Source of the DNA: Haloarcula mannanilytica
Lineage (GTDB): Archaea > Halobacteriota > Halobacteria > Halobacteriales > Haloarculaceae
DNA: 64,000 bases
NCBI RefSeq assembly: GCF_005406125.1
Contig: NZ_BIXZ01000010.1
Coordinates: 42,270 to 106,269, forward strand
Direction: 5' to 3'
Shown piece by piece: positions 42,976 through 50,768 of this stretch. Both the position numbers and the translations under genes were made by a program. The notes beneath the pieces were generated by a model. That model did no database searches. It worked only from the letters and a program-made list of their open reading frames with translations, and was not told the DNA's origin. Within the stretch, counting starts at the first letter, position 1; the number at the start of each line of letters is the position of its first letter.

Positions 42976-45879
42976 GTGCGGTTCTACGTACCTGAGTGGG
43001 ACGACGCAGTCGACTCCCACTACGATTTCGAACACGACGAACTCTCTACCTTGAATCGTCAAGAGCGCGATCTGGACTATATCTGGGACATTTTCGAGCC
43101 CGAAACCACACCAGTAGACGGGGTTCTCATATCTCGCGAACAGGTCGAAGAGACAAACCGCAAAGCCGAGCGACTAGCCCAGTACGGTGTCTACGATGAC
43201 CCCGTACTTTCTATCCCGAATTGGTTACCGACGATTAGTGACTGCGGGGCTTGGGGGTACAAGTCGCTCCCTTTCCCACCGTACGGGAACGAGGATATGC
43301 TCGACTTCTACGAGACGCTGGACGTTACTGTCGGCGTCACTATCGACCACCTCGTTCTAGGGTCAGGAAAGGACAAGGGGCGGCTTTATCTTGACGAACG
43401 CGCGTTCGACGGAGAACTCAACAAAGGCGACATCCCCGATCCCATCACCGACGTCGTTGACGTTATGATCGAGGAATGGCCAGAGGAATGGCCCTCATAT
43501 GTCGACGAGTACGAGCCGACGATTCGTACTGATCCCGATATAGAAGTTGAGCCGTTCATCGCTGAGGACTTTCGGGGTGACATTGATACCGTTCTGTCCC
43601 GGCTCGCACAGGATTCACGTGCGGTCTATCGCGAACACGACGCCGAGTTCCGCTACGACCTGACGCTGCGGAACGCCCGAGAGATGTATGACCTCTACCA
43701 GCGTCGTGACTATCCGTTCCGACTGATGGTCGCTATCCAGGGATGGAACCCTGATTCATACAGTAAGGCCACCGAGGAAGTGCTTGGTATGGGTTATGAC
43801 TACCTCGGAATCGGGGGAGTCGCAGGTAGCCCAGTTCACGACGTTCGTGGAATCGTCAAGAGCGTCGGGAAGACGATCAAGCAGTTCGAACGAGAAAACA
43901 ACACCCGCATCGACTCTCACGTCTTCGGCTTCGCGAAGACTGAGGCGTTCGAGACGATTGGTCGGTCGGGGATGACTAGTTTCGATAGCGCGAGTATGCT
44001 TCGTTCGGCGTGGACCGGTGGACAGAATTATCGTCTTGATAACGACGAACGCTACGATGCCATTCGAGTTCGCTATCCATCGAGCCGGGACGATCTCGAC
44101 GAAGCTGTTGAAACGTCCCTACGCGGTCGTGAAACATTGGTGGCACTCCGGGCATACGATACAGGAGATTCGATTCGTAATGCTCTCGAGAGTTGGTACG
44201 AACAGGCTGAGAAGGTGCTTCCAGCGACGAGAGAATATCTCCTGGAACACCGCCACGATGATCAGTATGATGAGTCGCTCCTACAGGACATAGAAAGAGC
44301 GTTCCGAGAGGATTTCGAGTATGGCCGCGAGGTTCAGGCGAGCTTCAGTGATAATCTCCGTAGTAAGTTAGTCAAACTCCTGCGGGAAGATACCCCGACT
44401 GCTCCAGTTCCGTTCGAGGAGTACGACGAACTACTGAGCACAGCGGTAGACGTATTTGAGGAGTTCCCACACGCGAAGACCGTTTTGAACGAGCCGTACG
44501 TTGTCAGTGACTATGATCGAGTCTGGGCGATTGTCCGGGATTACGCTACTTGGATCGGTGACGACGACCTGCTCCAAGAGTATCAAGACACCCTTCGAAG
44601 TCGTCCGTGGGAGAAATGTGACTGTCCAATTTGTAGAGAGTACGGTGTCGAGGTTTGCATCTTCCGGGGGAACGATCGGAATCGGAGACGAGGGTTCCAC
44701 AACACACGACGCTTCTATGATGAATTCGAGGAAGACCTTCCGAAGATTCTCGTCGCGACCCAAGGGGATGCAGCCTACAGTGGCTACGAAACTGTTGAAG
44801 ACTATCTGCGCGACAAACACTCCTCGTTCTGGACTCAGACGCATGACCTTCCTGTTGCAGAGATTGGTGTACTAGATGCGAACGGCGTGAGTGAGTGGTG
44901 GGAAGAAACCCCGTCGCTCGTCTCGTTCGCCCCAGATCGTATGGCAGCAAACGTCGGCGAACAAGCAGCGAGGTACCAGCACCTCTTCGTACACACATTG
45001 GATGGTGAACTTGACGAAGAAGCCGTAGCGGCTGCTCGGGAAAACGGTTGCGAGGTACACACCAATAGCAACCCTCGAGACTTGCGAGATGAAATACTCG
45101 AGGTCTGCGGGCAAAACTATGCAGCTAGTGACGACTTCGTGCCTCATCCACCTGAGATTGATACCGAAAACGGATTGGACATCCTTGTCATCGACCAATG
45201 TTCAGGATCGAAGGAGATACCAGACGACGCGCCGATTTTCGGTGAAGAGGAAACTCTCCAATTCTCTCGTGAAGACCTACTCGCTCGGGATAATGTGCCA
45301 GGTATTGCAGCACGCGACCTATACACGGGACGCCAGCAAAACCACGTCAAGAGTGCAGTTAGATGGCTTCTGCGACAAGGTCACGACGTCGACCGTTACT
45401 TCGTAAGTGCAGGATTTGGCCTTGTCGCAGAAGACGAGTATCTCCCCCCCTACGAGGTAACATTCAGCTCAATGAATGTTAGCGACATAAGAGAGCGATC
45501 TGCGAAACTCGACATTCAAAAAGACCTGCGACACCTCCTTCAAGAGGCCGATTATGATGTCGTCTTCTTTACCCTTGGGAAGGACTATTACACCAGTATC
45601 GACATCGACGAGATGGTCCAGGAGGTACGTTCAGACCGGATTGGTGTGGTCTTCAATCGCGAACTTGTCGAAGACCAATTTGACAATATCGAATCCATTC
45701 CCGCGCGGACAGAGGACGCAAAAGAACATAGCACGATCGTTGTTGGACTCAAGGGTCACTATATGAAGAATTTCGCTCGATACATCGATACTGTCGATAC
45801 TCTTCGCCCGGAAACTATCGAAGAACTATGTCGGCGAGTAGAGGAAGTACCACCACAAGCGGAATTCGAGTCTGAGTGA
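42976..45879 (+). CDS. TGT/DpdA-like transglycosylase fused to a DUF6884-like domain
   Basis: The 967-residue protein has a TGT-like core: PTISDCGAWGYKSLPFPPYG with the putative catalytic D89, VGVTIDHLV, YDYLGIGGVAGSPVHD (equivalent of the GLAIGG loop), HVFGF and TSFDSASM with a second Asp near 336, and zinc residues CDCPICREYGVEVC (near 548) followed by a histidine. Residues about 735-870 form another domain: ILVIDQCSGSKEIPDD, ARDLYTGRQQN, YFVSAGFGLVAEDEYLPPYE, which I assign to DUF6884. TGT-like DpdA enzymes exchange guanine in DNA for preQ0. Lack of tRNA-binding PUA and the neighbours point to DNA rather than tRNA. GTG start. Confidence 0.75.
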   Translation: MRFYVPEWDDAVDSHYDFEHDELSTLNRQERDLDYIWDIFEPETTPVDGVLISREQVEETNRKAERLAQYGVYDDPVLSIPNWLPTISDCGAWGYKSLPFPPYGNEDMLDFYETLDVTVGVTIDHLVLGSGKDKGRLYLDERAFDGELNKGDIPDPITDVVDVMIEEWPEEWPSYVDEYEPTIRTDPDIEVEPFIAEDFRGDIDTVLSRLAQDSRAVYREHDAEFRYDLTLRNAREMYDLYQRRDYPFRLMVAIQGWNPDSYSKATEEVLGMGYDYLGIGGVAGSPVHDVRGIVKSVGKTIKQFERENNTRIDSHVFGFAKTEAFETIGRSGMTSFDSASMLRSAWTGGQNYRLDNDERYDAIRVRYPSSRDDLDEAVETSLRGRETLVALRAYDTGDSIRNALESWYEQAEKVLPATREYLLEHRHDDQYDESLLQDIERAFREDFEYGREVQASFSDNLRSKLVKLLREDTPTAPVPFEEYDELLSTAVDVFEEFPHAKTVLNEPYVVSDYDRVWAIVRDYATWIGDDDLLQEYQDTLRSRPWEKCDCPICREYGVEVCIFRGNDRNRRRGFHNTRRFYDEFEEDLPKILVATQGDAAYSGYETVEDYLRDKHSSFWTQTHDLPVAEIGVLDANGVSEWWEETPSLVSFAPDRMAANVGEQAARYQHLFVHTLDGELDEEAVAAARENGCEVHTNSNPRDLRDEILEVCGQNYAASDDFVPHPPEIDTENGLDILVIDQCSGSKEIPDDAPIFGEEETLQFSREDLLARDNVPGIAARDLYTGRQQNHVKSAVRWLLRQGHDVDRYFVSAGFGLVAEDEYLPPYEVTFSSMNVSDIRERSAKLDIQKDLRHLLQEADYDVVFFTLGKDYYTSIDIDEMVQEVRSDRIGVVFNRELVEDQFDNIESIPARTEDAKEHSTIVVGLKGHYMKNFARYIDTVDTLRPETIEELCRRVEEVPPQAEFESE

Positions 45880-46018
45880 TCCTCCACTACCAAGTGGCAT
45901 CGTACGTGTTCTTCCGCTCCTAAGAACCATCCCCCACCCTAGGATAAATGACATATTATTGAACGGTCCATATTGCCCCATTCACTAAATAAGAGGACAG
46001 CCTACCCGAGCGGGAGGC

Positions 46019-47053
46019 ATGTTGTATCGACGCAGGAAACTCGACCTCCCCCGAGGGGAATTAGATACCCCTGTTCTCTTCCCCGTCAGAAACATCGGGA
46101 AGCGGTCGAGTGACAATACACCGACGTACGTCGGCACGATCCCAGAGTTCTCGGCAGCGATGATCAACGCGAGATCAATTCGCAACCGAGACCCAATGTG
46201 GCAGAGAATATCGAATGGTGTAACATTACGGGAGGAAATGGACGTCCCCGAGGACACCATCGTTTTCGCTGATAGTGGTGGGTTCGATTTCGCCAACGAA
46301 GAAGTGGACACTACCCCAGCAAAAACGCTTGATACCCAGAGACAATTGGACGCGGACATCCTCGGTACAGTCGACATTCCTCTCTCAAGGGAGAATCGGG
46401 CAGCAGAAAACCAACGGCGAATCGACCAAAGCATCGAGTACGCACTCAAAGCGAGCGACCATCACGATGGGGAGGGCCTTCTCTTCGCGAGTGTCCATGG
46501 TTACGATCCAGAGACGATCCGGAATAACATACAATACTTAGAGAAGAATGGTGAATTCGATGGCTATGCCCTCGGAAGTATGGTTCCAATACGAACCGAC
46601 TATAAAAAAGTAACAAAGCTGATACTATCTGCACGAAACGCGACAGACAAGCACCTCCACGTGTATGGTCTCGGAGGTCTCGTCTATCAACCACTGCTGC
46701 TCTACTTGGGGGTCGACAGTTTCGACTCTTCGGCCTTCATTCGTAGTGCAGGCAACCGGAACTACCTAATTCCGGGATTCGGGGGAGAAGAACTACGGAA
46801 TATCGAGGAACTAGACAGGCTCCCCTGTCCATGCCCAGTGTGTGGACAAAAAGCACTCGACGAGATTCGCGAAGACCGAACTGCCCTGACCCAGCATAAT
46901 CTCTGGGCACTTGCGACCGAGCTGCGACGCTTCCGGTATGTCGCCGAATCTGGTCGAGATATTGAGGAGTACCTCGACTTGCGCTTCAGCGGAAACGAGG
47001 TCACTAAGCGGGCATACGAAACCGCGAAGCAACAGATGAGGAGGCTCTCATGA
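46019..47053 (+). CDS. dpdA: DpdA-like (TGT-family) DNA guanine transglycosylase
   Basis: The 344-residue protein contains FADSGGFDFANEEV (catalytic Asp near 85), LLFASVHGYDPETI, GYALGSMVPI, LHVYGLGG, GVDSFDSSAF (nucleophile Asp near 235-238) and a zinc site CPCPVCGQKA (near 269) followed by HNLW. These are the main TGT landmarks in order. At single-domain length, without PUA or ArcS-type extensions and next to preQ0 genes, DNA modification is the better guess than tRNA archaeosine synthesis. ATG 46019 lies about 30 bases after CACTAAATAAG. The next two genes overlap or abut it, forming an operon. Confidence 0.75.
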   Translation: MLYRRRKLDLPRGELDTPVLFPVRNIGKRSSDNTPTYVGTIPEFSAAMINARSIRNRDPMWQRISNGVTLREEMDVPEDTIVFADSGGFDFANEEVDTTPAKTLDTQRQLDADILGTVDIPLSRENRAAENQRRIDQSIEYALKASDHHDGEGLLFASVHGYDPETIRNNIQYLEKNGEFDGYALGSMVPIRTDYKKVTKLILSARNATDKHLHVYGLGGLVYQPLLLYLGVDSFDSSAFIRSAGNRNYLIPGFGGEELRNIEELDRLPCPCPVCGQKALDEIREDRTALTQHNLWALATELRRFRYVAESGRDIEEYLDLRFSGNEVTKRAYETAKQQMRRLS

Positions 47054-47946
47054 GCGATGAGAGACCAACTGTAAGGCCAGTCACTCTCAGCCGGATGGCT
47101 GAACTGACTCATGCCTGTGAAGCAGTTAGCAAGTCGACTGTAGATCTTGAGGACGACTTGGAGGTAAGTCACCGCCGTGCACGTGAAACAATCCTTGAAG
47201 CAAAGCGTATCTCCTTGCTCGACGAAGATGATTCTGGCGAGGAACCAGTCTATACGACGACTGATGTCGGTTTGTCATTCCTTAGTGCAATTCGCGACGA
47301 GGACTGGAGCCAAGTAAGTACGATCTTGGAGACACGTAGTCCCCACTACGGGACATTCATCGAGGTTCTCGAAAACGTCGAAAACGCTGGTTTAGACACA
47401 CTCTTGACTCAATTGGAAGAGGCACAAGAGTTCAGCCCATATTCATATAATCAAACGAGTGTGGAGGTCCTTGGGGATTGGGCTGAGCGGTTGGGCCGAG
47501 TCCAACGAAACGCGTTCACAGGTAACTACTACTTGGTAGACCAGGCGGCGATATCCGCTAACTACCACTACCTGCTTTTGGACGTGTACGACGATCTTGA
47601 AGAGAGAGCAGGTGTTGACCTTCGACAACGCTACCTGTCGATTCCACGTCTCCGTGAGGAGACCTGTGAACGCCTCGGCTGCACTCGCGATGATTTCGAC
47701 GCAGCGCTACTGGAGCTCTGCCGACAGAACGTCGGTAAGCTCGAGCTGTCGGGAGCGCCAATGGATACGGCTGCGAAGGATTCCGCACTCGGCATCAAGC
47801 GTATAGCGCTCTCTGAAGAGGACGGTTTAGTTAGCACATCCCAGTCCACTCAGCAGGTTATGGCTGGCGTTGAACAGTTCGGTAAGAAATACTACTACCT
47901 CGCGGTGCATGACCGCGACATCGAATACTCGCAGGAGGCTACATAA
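47050..47946 (+). CDS. wHTH protein in the modification operon
   Basis: ATG 47050 overlaps the dpdA-like stop by four bases. The 298-residue protein begins with a helix-turn-helix (EAVSKSTVDLEDDLEVSHRR, then ETILEAKRISLL) and a possible second one near LREETCERLGCTRDDFDAAL. It pairs with the ATPase that follows, repeating the small wHTH plus ATPase pair seen at 36977/33592. A DpdG-like role is possible; I cannot verify the family. Confidence 0.6.
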   Translation: MSDERPTVRPVTLSRMAELTHACEAVSKSTVDLEDDLEVSHRRARETILEAKRISLLDEDDSGEEPVYTTTDVGLSFLSAIRDEDWSQVSTILETRSPHYGTFIEVLENVENAGLDTLLTQLEEAQEFSPYSYNQTSVEVLGDWAERLGRVQRNAFTGNYYLVDQAAISANYHYLLLDVYDDLEERAGVDLRQRYLSIPRLREETCERLGCTRDDFDAALLELCRQNVGKLELSGAPMDTAAKDSALGIKRIALSEEDGLVSTSQSTQQVMAGVEQFGKKYYYLAVHDRDIEYSQEAT

Positions 47947-49103
47947 TGTCCGACACATTCACGATCACCGACGAACAGCAAGACTACTCACAGTACGACC
48001 TAAACGCGAACCCCTTCCCATACAGTCCAGTTCCAGCTGAAGACCCCGAGATTTACTGTGGGCAGCAGCACGTTTCGGATAAGATCAGCTCGACGGTTTC
48101 GTCGATGTTGTCTACTGGGAAGTCGAAACATCTGGTAGTCACTGGAAAGTATGGGAATGGGAAGTCTCACACGCTCAAATACACGCGCTCGCTCCTCCGT
48201 GGTCGCGACGACGTCGTCGTGGGATATGTCGCCCAGCCTGGTGAAGGATTTCTCGACATCTACCACGAGTTTGTCTACGACCTGGGTTTCAACCGAGTCC
48301 AAGAGCTCGCGTACGAGTTTCTTGCATCTGTGGCGAGAGATGTCACCGACACAAACCCGATCGGTGCCAGTGGGATGGAATCGCTGATTGACGAAGGCGA
48401 TGTGCTGCTCTCGGAAATTGTCCCCGAGGCGATTCGCCGCCTCAGCGATGTGACGAAATTCGCCGACTTTGCGCGTGCCATTATCCACATGGTGTACGAG
48501 GACACGAATCTCTACGCGTGGCAGTTGCTTACCGCAGAGGGGATTCGTTACGAGCAGCGCAAGGAGATGGAAATTCACAGCGCACTCGACGACGACACGA
48601 TGGGTGTTCGGGCCTTCACTGCACTCAAAAATATGCTCCTCGAACTCGGTTATACGGGTATTTTCGTCTTCGTCGACGAGTTCGAGAGCATCGCGCGACT
48701 CTCACCAAAGGATGAACAGGCAACACTCAACAGCATTCGGCACCTGATGGATCAGAACAGTTCGGGACTGTGCATGCTGTTTGGTTGTGCTCCCGAGGTA
48801 TGGCAAGATGTGATGAGTGAGTACCACGCGTTCAGTGAGCGAATTGGGGAAGAAGTTGCTCTGAAACCCCTTACAAGTGAGAACCTCTATGAGTTGGTAC
48901 GTGATTATCTAGATCAAGAGAGAGTGTCTTCTGCTGATAATGAAGGGATAGAGCCATTCTCTGAGGAGGCGTTGGATTTGATTCTCCAAACATCACAGGG
49001 CAATATCCGACAGGTCCTATCTATGTGTAGTCGTATCCTCGATGATGCTGCAGAATCAAAGGAAAATAAAATCACAGCTGCTTGGGTGGAAGAGACGGTC
49101 TGA
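47946..49103 (+). CDS. AAA ATPase of the modification operon
   Basis: The 385-residue protein has LNANPFPYSP, then Walker A VVTGKYGNGKSHTLKY (P-loop near 67-74) and Walker B GIFVFVDEFESI (near 238), a sensor SSGLCMLFGCAPEVW and a C-terminal helical lid (GNIRQVLSMCSRILDD). It is close in size to ATPases used as DNA-loading partners, and might supply the ATP-dependent step that DpdB provides in the bacterial DNA deazaguanine system; that is inference. Its start overlaps the previous stop by one base. Confidence 0.65.
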   Translation: MSDTFTITDEQQDYSQYDLNANPFPYSPVPAEDPEIYCGQQHVSDKISSTVSSMLSTGKSKHLVVTGKYGNGKSHTLKYTRSLLRGRDDVVVGYVAQPGEGFLDIYHEFVYDLGFNRVQELAYEFLASVARDVTDTNPIGASGMESLIDEGDVLLSEIVPEAIRRLSDVTKFADFARAIIHMVYEDTNLYAWQLLTAEGIRYEQRKEMEIHSALDDDTMGVRAFTALKNMLLELGYTGIFVFVDEFESIARLSPKDEQATLNSIRHLMDQNSSGLCMLFGCAPEVWQDVMSEYHAFSERIGEEVALKPLTSENLYELVRDYLDQERVSSADNEGIEPFSEEALDLILQTSQGNIRQVLSMCSRILDDAAESKENKITAAWVEETV

Positions 49104-49114
49104 TAATCAATAAT

Positions 49115-49357
49115 TCAAGTGTTACCATTTCGGGGATCGTCAACGAATTCATAAAGCCCCTCCGTGACCTTAGTTACCCATCCAGCAGCGATGAGTTGCC
49201 TAAGTGCATAATTCACCTGCTGCTTGTTTAGGCCGGTCTGTTCCCGTAGGAATAATGGGTTTGCTCGTCCCCAGGGTTGAGATGAACCCTGCCCTTCCTT
49301 CAAAACATTCAGGATTTCTTCCTCGTTTTCACTCGGAGCGTATTCCTCATTAGTCAT
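49115..49357 (-). CDS. Small winged-helix regulator
   Basis: ATG 49357 gives an 80-residue protein MTNEEYAPSENEEEILNVLK with NPLFLREQTGLNKQQVNYAL and RQLIAAGWVTKVTEGLYEF, a clear MarR/PhiH1-like winged helix. Longer frames upstream run through sequence without coding character. It converges on the ATPase gene with an 11-base gap. Likely a haloarchaeal plasmid/virus-type transcription regulator. Confidence 0.7.
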   Translation of the reverse strand: MTNEEYAPSENEEEILNVLKEGQGSSQPWGRANPLFLREQTGLNKQQVNYALRQLIAAGWVTKVTEGLYEFVDDPRNGNT

Positions 49358-49465
49358 GTGTGGCGAATACGCATCTGTTCGTATAGTCGTATCCTTCCCC
49401 AATAGTCTAACAGAGTATATTACTACGTTAGAATTAAGGGTCTGGGAGAGTGTTGAAGGTATGAA

Positions 49466-49515
49466 GCGCGGCCCCTCAGAAACGAGGGCGGTGCTGGAGA
49501 CACCGCGCCCGCGCT
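49466..49515. other. Two adjacent GC-rich hairpins
   Basis: CCCTC (49473-49477) pairs with GAGGG (49484-49488), and GCGGTG (49488-49493) pairs with CACCGC (49501-49506) across a CTGGAGA loop. Flanking GCGCGG and CCGCGC could close a larger stem. No gene is evident here. It may be a small structured RNA, a terminator-like fold or the end of a lost element. Confidence 0.3.
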
Positions 49516-49644
49516 GCCTGAGACAGACAGCATGTACATTCAAACCGACAACCTGCAAAAATCCGATGGTCAGAATCGGTATGTACCGCCGAGAGGAATT
49601 CGAGGAGATCTTGTATTACGTCTACTGCTTACTACCCCAGTAGC

Positions 49645-49962
49645 GTTGCGAATGTCCTTGGAATACTCGGAAATGAACGGCGAGTCCTTCTATTAAATTA
49701 CTTATTCCTATTCGGGTACGAACAGGATATTGATGTCCGACATCTGGCTAGGGTGATTGGAAGCGTCGAAAATGGAACTTCACCACGAGAAGTCACTTCC
49801 CAAGATTATGAATCAATATATAATGGGTTGATTCAGAACCACCTGCCAAAGCTCGCCAAATACGATATTATTGATTACGACGATCGCGCTAAAGTCGTAA
49901 CAGTCACTCCTCGTATTGAGGAGTATGTGATCCTGATTGTGATTGCTCGAATGATCGACTGA
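49645..49962 (+). pseudogene. DUF7344-like HTH gene without a start codon
   Basis: In this frame the translation VANVLGILGNERRVLLLNYL continues into DIDVRHLARVIGSVENGTSP and NGLIQNHLPKLAKYDIIDYD, the pattern of haloarchaeal DUF7344-type HTH proteins (LGNERR...VL.YL...LA..I...E......HLPKL...G...YD). The frame is open back to a TGA near 49516 but has no ATG, GTG or TTG before the conserved start; the first is GTG 49753, which would remove a third of the domain. ATG 49652 is in another frame. A lost start or small indel is likely. Confidence 0.55.
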
Positions 49963-49970
49963 CACGGTCA

Positions 49971-50000
49971 TTTTATTCCGCCTCACTATGGGCGGAGGCG
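49971..50000 (+). promoter_or_regulatory. T-tract plus GC-rich hairpin leader, copy 8
   Basis: TTTT ATTC, then CGCC and GGCG-GA-GGCG, so the left arm has two possible partners. GGAGG is about ten bases before ATG 50008. It is the only copy of this family far from the first 13 kb. Confidence 0.6.
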
Positions 50001-50007
50001 AGATCCA

Positions 50008-50319
50008 ATGAGACTCTCGATACGAGTTATCGATCAAGAAGAGAACGAGCAGACAATTTCCGGCGTCAAGCGGGATGACTGGGAAAGCATGAATGATCCC
50101 TGTCCGGAGTGTGGAGGGCTTGAGTTCAACCATTTTTCAGTATCTGGCGGGCATTACGGAGCACGTGATTCTGCTGTCGTAATGCGTTCTGATTTTTGGG
50201 ATGCTGAGCAATCCCTATTCACACGATGCCGTGAGTGCCGTGAGATTCTCTACAAGCATCCTGCATTTGAGCTCCTCTTTCCCTCGGATGATAGTGAGAA
50301 AATCTCTTTAGACTTCTAA
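50008..50319 (+). CDS. Small zinc-ribbon protein, 103 aa
   Basis: Two CxxC pairs, PCPECGGLEF and CRECREILY, about 40 residues apart, indicate a zinc ribbon. Between them is a HFSVSGGHYGARDSAVVMRS strand region. ATG 50008 has a GGAGG ribosome site in the upstream hairpin. No known family; may bind nucleic acid. Confidence 0.6.
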   Translation: MRLSIRVIDQEENEQTISGVKRDDWESMNDPCPECGGLEFNHFSVSGGHYGARDSAVVMRSDFWDAEQSLFTRCRECREILYKHPAFELLFPSDDSEKISLDF

Positions 50320-50430
50320 TCTCCCCTCACTAATGCTAAAGTCGTTGTATATCCGGTTAAGCTTCGCCAGCGGCCACTGGAACTGGGCGTAGTTATTGCT
50401 AATGTACTCGATGGTGCTGGAATGACCGGG
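50308..50430 (-). pseudogene. Possible gene remnant (C-terminal end)
   Basis: The minus strand reads GHSSTIEYISNNYAQFQWPL then AKLNRIYNDFSISEGRLEV and a stop at 50308-50310, a composition that looks like real protein rather than shadow. There is no start or sensible continuation upstream. It overlaps the end of the zinc-ribbon gene by 12 bases. Probably the tail of a lost gene. Confidence 0.25.
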
Positions 50431-50560
50431 TACACCTAGACATATTCGATGTCGAGGGAAGGACAGAGGCCGGTCTTTGGCACCCCGCCCTGATTTCCCT
50501 GCGGCTGTCGCTCGAATCCTGTGGGGAGGCCGAACGATTCGGAAAAATCCCTGTACTCAA

Positions 50561-50659
50561 CGAACAAAATGAGCAGAACGAGTAAAACGAACGTAACGAA
50601 TAGAACGAATTAGTTGATGGCAACGAGTGTGTTTATCTCCACGAGCGAAACGAACAGTT
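50561..50659. repeat. 9-bp iteron cluster 1 upstream of parA
   Basis: Units of nine bases of the form CGAACNAAA: at 50561, 50570, 50579, 50588, 50597 and 50606, then in the same phase at 50624, 50642 and 50651. About 30 bases separate it from cluster 2. Short phased direct repeats beside parA are typical of a plasmid centromere (parS/parC-type) site. Confidence 0.75.
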
Positions 50660-50687
50660 GGTTTTAACATCGTAGTAATCCTCTCAC

Positions 50688-50768
50688 CGAGTGAAACACC
50701 CTCACCGAACGCACCGAACTAAACGACCAAAACGAACGAAACGAACACAACGAGAGAAACGAAGATAA
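50688..50768. repeat. 9-bp iteron cluster 2, adjoining the parA start
   Basis: Nine consecutive nine-base units from 50688 to 50768, seven of them close to CGAACNAAA (for example CGAACTAAA, CGACCAAAA, CGAACGAAA, CGAACACAA). The last unit runs into ATG 50768, so a protein bound here would also cover the parA promoter and start. Confidence 0.8.

Noticed and set aside
24203..49103. DpdB, DpdC, PLD nuclease or DNA methyltransferase genes in the island
   Set aside because: Looked for their motifs (HKD, SAM-binding with DPPY/NPPY, ParB-like nuclease) in all large frames and found none; the system is therefore not a standard Dpd or DISARM copy.
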